Of a stretch of 8,293 bases of DNA, positions 6,017 to 8,293 are shown piece after piece; within the stretch, counting starts at the first letter, position 1, and each line of letters starts with the position of its first letter. The DNA is from Leptospirillum sp. (GTDB lineage: Bacteria; Nitrospirota; Leptospirillia; Leptospirillales; Leptospirillaceae). Below the pieces are notes generated by a model. The model worked only from the letters and a program-made list of their open reading frames with translations. It did no database searches and was not told the origin of the DNA. The stretch covers positions 1 to 8,293 of the forward strand of contig DAIEST010000055.1 of assembly GCA_027346125.1 (NCBI GenBank), written 5' to 3'. The translations under genes were made by a program, and so were the position numbers.

Positions 6017-6910
6017 GTGACCGACACAAAACTGAAGAAAACCGGAAAAAAACAGGACGCAACCTCAGGGAGTCTTCTTCCCATCTGGGAAAGAGTCCTT
6101 CTGGCCCGGGCACAGGATCGCCCCACGACACTGGATTATATCCAGAGGCTTTGCAGCCAGTTCATCGAACTCCATGGGGACAGGTCGTTTCGTGACGATC
6201 CGTCGATCATTGCAGGTTTTGCCACGTTCGAGGGGAGAAGTGTAGCCGTCATTGGCCATCAGAAGGGAAAGAGCTTCAAGGACCGGATGACCAGAAATTT
6301 CGGCATGCCTCACCCGGAAGGCTACCGGAAGGCCCTCCGCATCATGCGGCTGGCGGAACGGTTTGCCATACCGGTGATCTCGTTCATCGACACACCGGGG
6401 GCCTACCCAGGAATCGAAGCCGAAGAGAGGGGGCAGGTGGAGGCTGTCGCGCGCAACATCATGGAAATGTTCGAGGTCAAGGTTCCCATCCTGGTGTTCG
6501 TCATCGGAGAAGGAGGAAGCGGGGGAGCGCTGGCGATCGGAGTCGGAGACCAGGTCTATATGCTCGAAAATGCCGTTTATTCCGTCATCAGTCCGGAAGC
6601 CTGCGCGGCGATCCTGTGGGAAGACTCGTCCCGTGCGCCGGAAGCGGCGGAACGCCTCCAGATGTCCTCTCACGATCTCCTTCGCATGGGAATTATCGAC
6701 GGCATCATTCCGGAAGCGGAAGGGGGCGTCCAGAGAGACTCTTCCATCACGCTGGCCGCCATGCGATCCACTATTTCCGAACGTCTCGACAGCCTGACGA
6801 AAATGTCGCCGGAGACTCTCCTCGAAGCCCGTTACACGAAATTTCAGGGGATGGTCGCATACCGGGAGAACGGACACAACCAGCTCCCCCCGAACTCGAA
6901 AATCACATAA
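6017..6910 (+). CDS. accA: acetyl-CoA carboxylase carboxyltransferase subunit alpha
   Basis: AccA with AccD forms the carboxyltransferase that moves CO2 from carboxybiotin to acetyl-CoA, giving malonyl-CoA for fatty acid synthesis in the cytoplasm. The protein has 297 residues from GTG 6017; E. coli AccA has 319, the difference being mostly a shortened N-terminal helical part. Visible family blocks are WERVLLARAQDRPTTLDYI, ELHGDRSFRDD, IGHQKGKSFKDR, NFGMPHPEGYRKA, SFIDTPGAYPG-x-x-AEERGQ, GEGGSGGALA (164-173, the oxyanion and CoA site region), YSVISPEACAAILWED and DLLRMGIIDGIIPE. AccD and the biotin carboxylase subunits are not in the window. The gene probably has its own promoter at about 5949. 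Its TAA overlaps the 3' end of the convergent dnaE by 8 bases. Confidence 0.97.
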   Translation: MTDTKLKKTGKKQDATSGSLLPIWERVLLARAQDRPTTLDYIQRLCSQFIELHGDRSFRDDPSIIAGFATFEGRSVAVIGHQKGKSFKDRMTRNFGMPHPEGYRKALRIMRLAERFAIPVISFIDTPGAYPGIEAEERGQVEAVARNIMEMFEVKVPILVFVIGEGGSGGALAIGVGDQVYMLENAVYSVISPEACAAILWEDSSRAPEAAERLQMSSHDLLRMGIIDGIIPEAEGGVQRDSSITLAAMRSTISERLDSLTKMSPETLLEARYTKFQGMVAYRENGHNQLPPNSKIT

Positions 6911-8293
6911 CGGGAAACTCTTCCTTCCACTCCCTGATCTCCGGTCTCCCCTTCTCCGGGGAGGATCCGTTTCTCTTCTTCAATCCGACCAGATAGTTTC
7001 TCAGATCGGCATCGAGTTCTTCCTTCCTGGAAACGGAGCGCTCCCCGAAACGGGATTCGAGCGCCCGGACAAAGGAGTCGGAAGGAGAGACATTGAGGTG
7101 AAGAGGAATGATCGCGACAGGATAGGGGCGAGACATGATCTTGAGTTCCAGGACGGCCGGCACCGGGCCCGGATGCTGCTTCAGGATCGACTTGAGTTCA
7201 AGGAGATCCGCTTTCGTCAGGCCGTCGCTTTGCAGGTGGATCGCCACGGTCTGAAAGAGCGTTTCCATGGCCTGATCCAGTGTCTCGACCCGAACCGCAC
7301 GGATCTTGCTTCCGAAATCATTGCGCTCCAGCGTTCCCGTCACAAGAAGAGGAATGTCCGGCACCAGGATCGACTGCGACTTTGCGTATATGTCCGGAAA
7401 CAGGACGGCTTCGACAGAGCCCTCGATATCGAGGATGCTGAACTGAGCCATCTTGTCGCCCTTCCGGGTCTTGACTTCCCGGACGCTTCCGATCACGCCG
7501 AAAACCCGGACCATCTCTCCCTCGGAAACCAGTTCAAGGCTTCGGGTCGTACGGCTGTCGAGTTTCAGGATCAGATCCCCGTACTGGGCCATCGGGTGCG
7601 AGGTAAGATAAAAGCCGAGGGCGTTTCTCTCTTCGCTGAGAAGCATCCGCTCGTCCCATTCCGGCATGTCCTTGATCGGGGGATGAAAAGCATCCGGTTC
7701 CGCATACTCCTTGAAAAGGGACTTCTGGGGAGACGCCTTCCCTGATTTCTGCTTTTCAGCCCACACCAGAAGATCGTCCAGCGACTCCATCGCCACGGAC
7801 CGCCTGATCTCAAGCGAACGAAACGCGCCGGCCCTGATCAGGGCCTCGATGACACGCCTGTTGACCTTTTTCCCGGACATTCTCCGGAGAAAATCCGGGA
7901 AATCCTTGAATGGCCCATCGCTTGCCCTGTTTTCGAGAATGACGTCCACGGCCTGCTTTCCGACGTTCTTGACAGCTCCGAGACCAAAAAGGATCTGTGC
8001 CTCCGGCAGGATCAGAAAGTCGAGTTCGCTCCTGTTGATGTCGGGAGGAAGAACCGAGATACCCATCTCCTTGGCACCGACCAGAAATACGCCGATCTTT
8101 TCCGTATCGTCCAGCGCATTCGTGAGAAGCGCCGCCCAGAGCTCCACCGGGTAATGCGCTTTCAGGTAGGCCGTCTGATAGGAGATCAGGGCATAGGCCG
8201 CACTGTGAGACTTGTTGAACCCATAGCCGGCAAAATATTCCATCAGTTCAAAGACATGTTCGGACTTGCCCTTGGGAAATCCTTTGCGGATCG
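6903..8293 (-). CDS. dnaE: DNA polymerase III subunit alpha, C-terminal part (gene continues beyond the right edge)
   Basis: The last 462 residues of the replicative polymerase catalytic subunit are present; the full protein is usually about 1,150, so the PHP, palm and most of the fingers lie outside the window. The segment opens with the end of the polymerase core (YGFNKSHSAAYALISYQ and TAYLKAHYP, coded at about 8150-8240). It continues through the tandem helix-hairpin-helix region (VKNVGKQAVDVIL to RAGAFRSL, about 7815-7995), a QKSLF sequence (7713-7727) that fits the internal beta-clamp binding motif, and the SEERNALGFYLTSHP block. Next come the OB-fold (VRVFGVIGSVREVKTRKG onward, about 7385-7517) and a C-terminal domain ending in a lysine/arginine/glutamate-rich tail. 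No frame breaks are seen. The TGA stop (6903-6905) lies inside the last codons of convergent accA. Confidence 0.95.
   Translation of the reverse strand, partial: IRKGFPKGKSEHVFELMEYFAGYGFNKSHSAAYALISYQTAYLKAHYPVELWAALLTNALDDTEKIGVFLVGAKEMGISVLPPDINRSELDFLILPEAQILFGLGAVKNVGKQAVDVILENRASDGPFKDFPDFLRRMSGKKVNRRVIEALIRAGAFRSLEIRRSVAMESLDDLLVWAEKQKSGKASPQKSLFKEYAEPDAFHPPIKDMPEWDERMLLSEERNALGFYLTSHPMAQYGDLILKLDSRTTRSLELVSEGEMVRVFGVIGSVREVKTRKGDKMAQFSILDIEGSVEAVLFPDIYAKSQSILVPDIPLLVTGTLERNDFGSKIRAVRVETLDQAMETLFQTVAIHLQSDGLTKADLLELKSILKQHPGPVPAVLELKIMSRPYPVAIIPLHLNVSPSDSFVRALESRFGERSVSRKEELDADLRNYLVGLKKRNGSSPEKGRPEIREWKEEFPVM
6946..6980 (+). terminator. possible weak intrinsic terminator for accA, inside the dnaE coding end
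   Basis: CTCCCC (6946-6951) and GGGGAG (6958-6963) form a six-pair stem with a six-base loop, 35 bases past the accA stop. It is followed after six bases by a pyrimidine-rich run (6970-6980) with interrupted Ts rather than a clean T-tract. It would act rightward and lies in the dnaE coding sequence on the other strand, so chance is a real alternative. Confidence 0.3.

Noticed and set aside
6065..6877. Minus-strand open frame of 270 codons opposite accA
   Set aside because: It is fully contained in accA, with no motifs; it is a coding shadow.

Overview
This window looks like ordinary chromosomal housekeeping DNA from a GC-rich bacterium. The protein repertoire and style (LpoA-like TPR/periplasmic-binding protein, compact site-2 protease, Fe-S type TrpRS, accA next to dnaE) suggest a Nitrospirota member such as Leptospirillum. 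That assignment is inferred from family recall, not from a search.

Layout: positions 1-351 hold no convincing gene. They contain a 12-bp perfect palindrome (27-38), an AT-rich patch (about 100-140), a nested hairpin (181-228) and a weak promoter candidate before the first gene. From 352 to 6910 six genes run rightward with very short gaps or overlaps: a DUF488/YeaO-like protein (352-732), an exported TPR plus periplasmic-binding-fold protein (729-2849, ATGA overlap), a site-2 protease family gene broken by an amber codon (2890-3621), trpS (3650-4735), a glutamate dehydrogenase (4728-5951, 8-bp overlap) and accA (6017-6910). A good extended -10 element sits on the stop codon of the dehydrogenase gene and probably gives accA its own promoter. 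From 6903 to the right edge the minus strand carries the C-terminal part of dnaE, converging on accA with an 8-bp overlap of the two 3' ends.

The genes do not form one pathway. They cover envelope functions (exported LpoA-like protein, membrane protease), translation (TrpRS), nitrogen metabolism (GDH), the first committed step of fatty acid synthesis (AccA) and replication (DnaE).

The most striking observation is the amber codon at 2986-2988. It falls exactly on the catalytic glutamate of the HExxH motif of the site-2 protease, while every other recognisable family motif is intact. Second is a C-x21-C-x6-C-x2-C motif in TrpRS that nearly matches the [4Fe-4S] site known from Thermotoga maritima TrpRS. 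I saw no phage, transposon, CRISPR or defence system, and no wholly new system.
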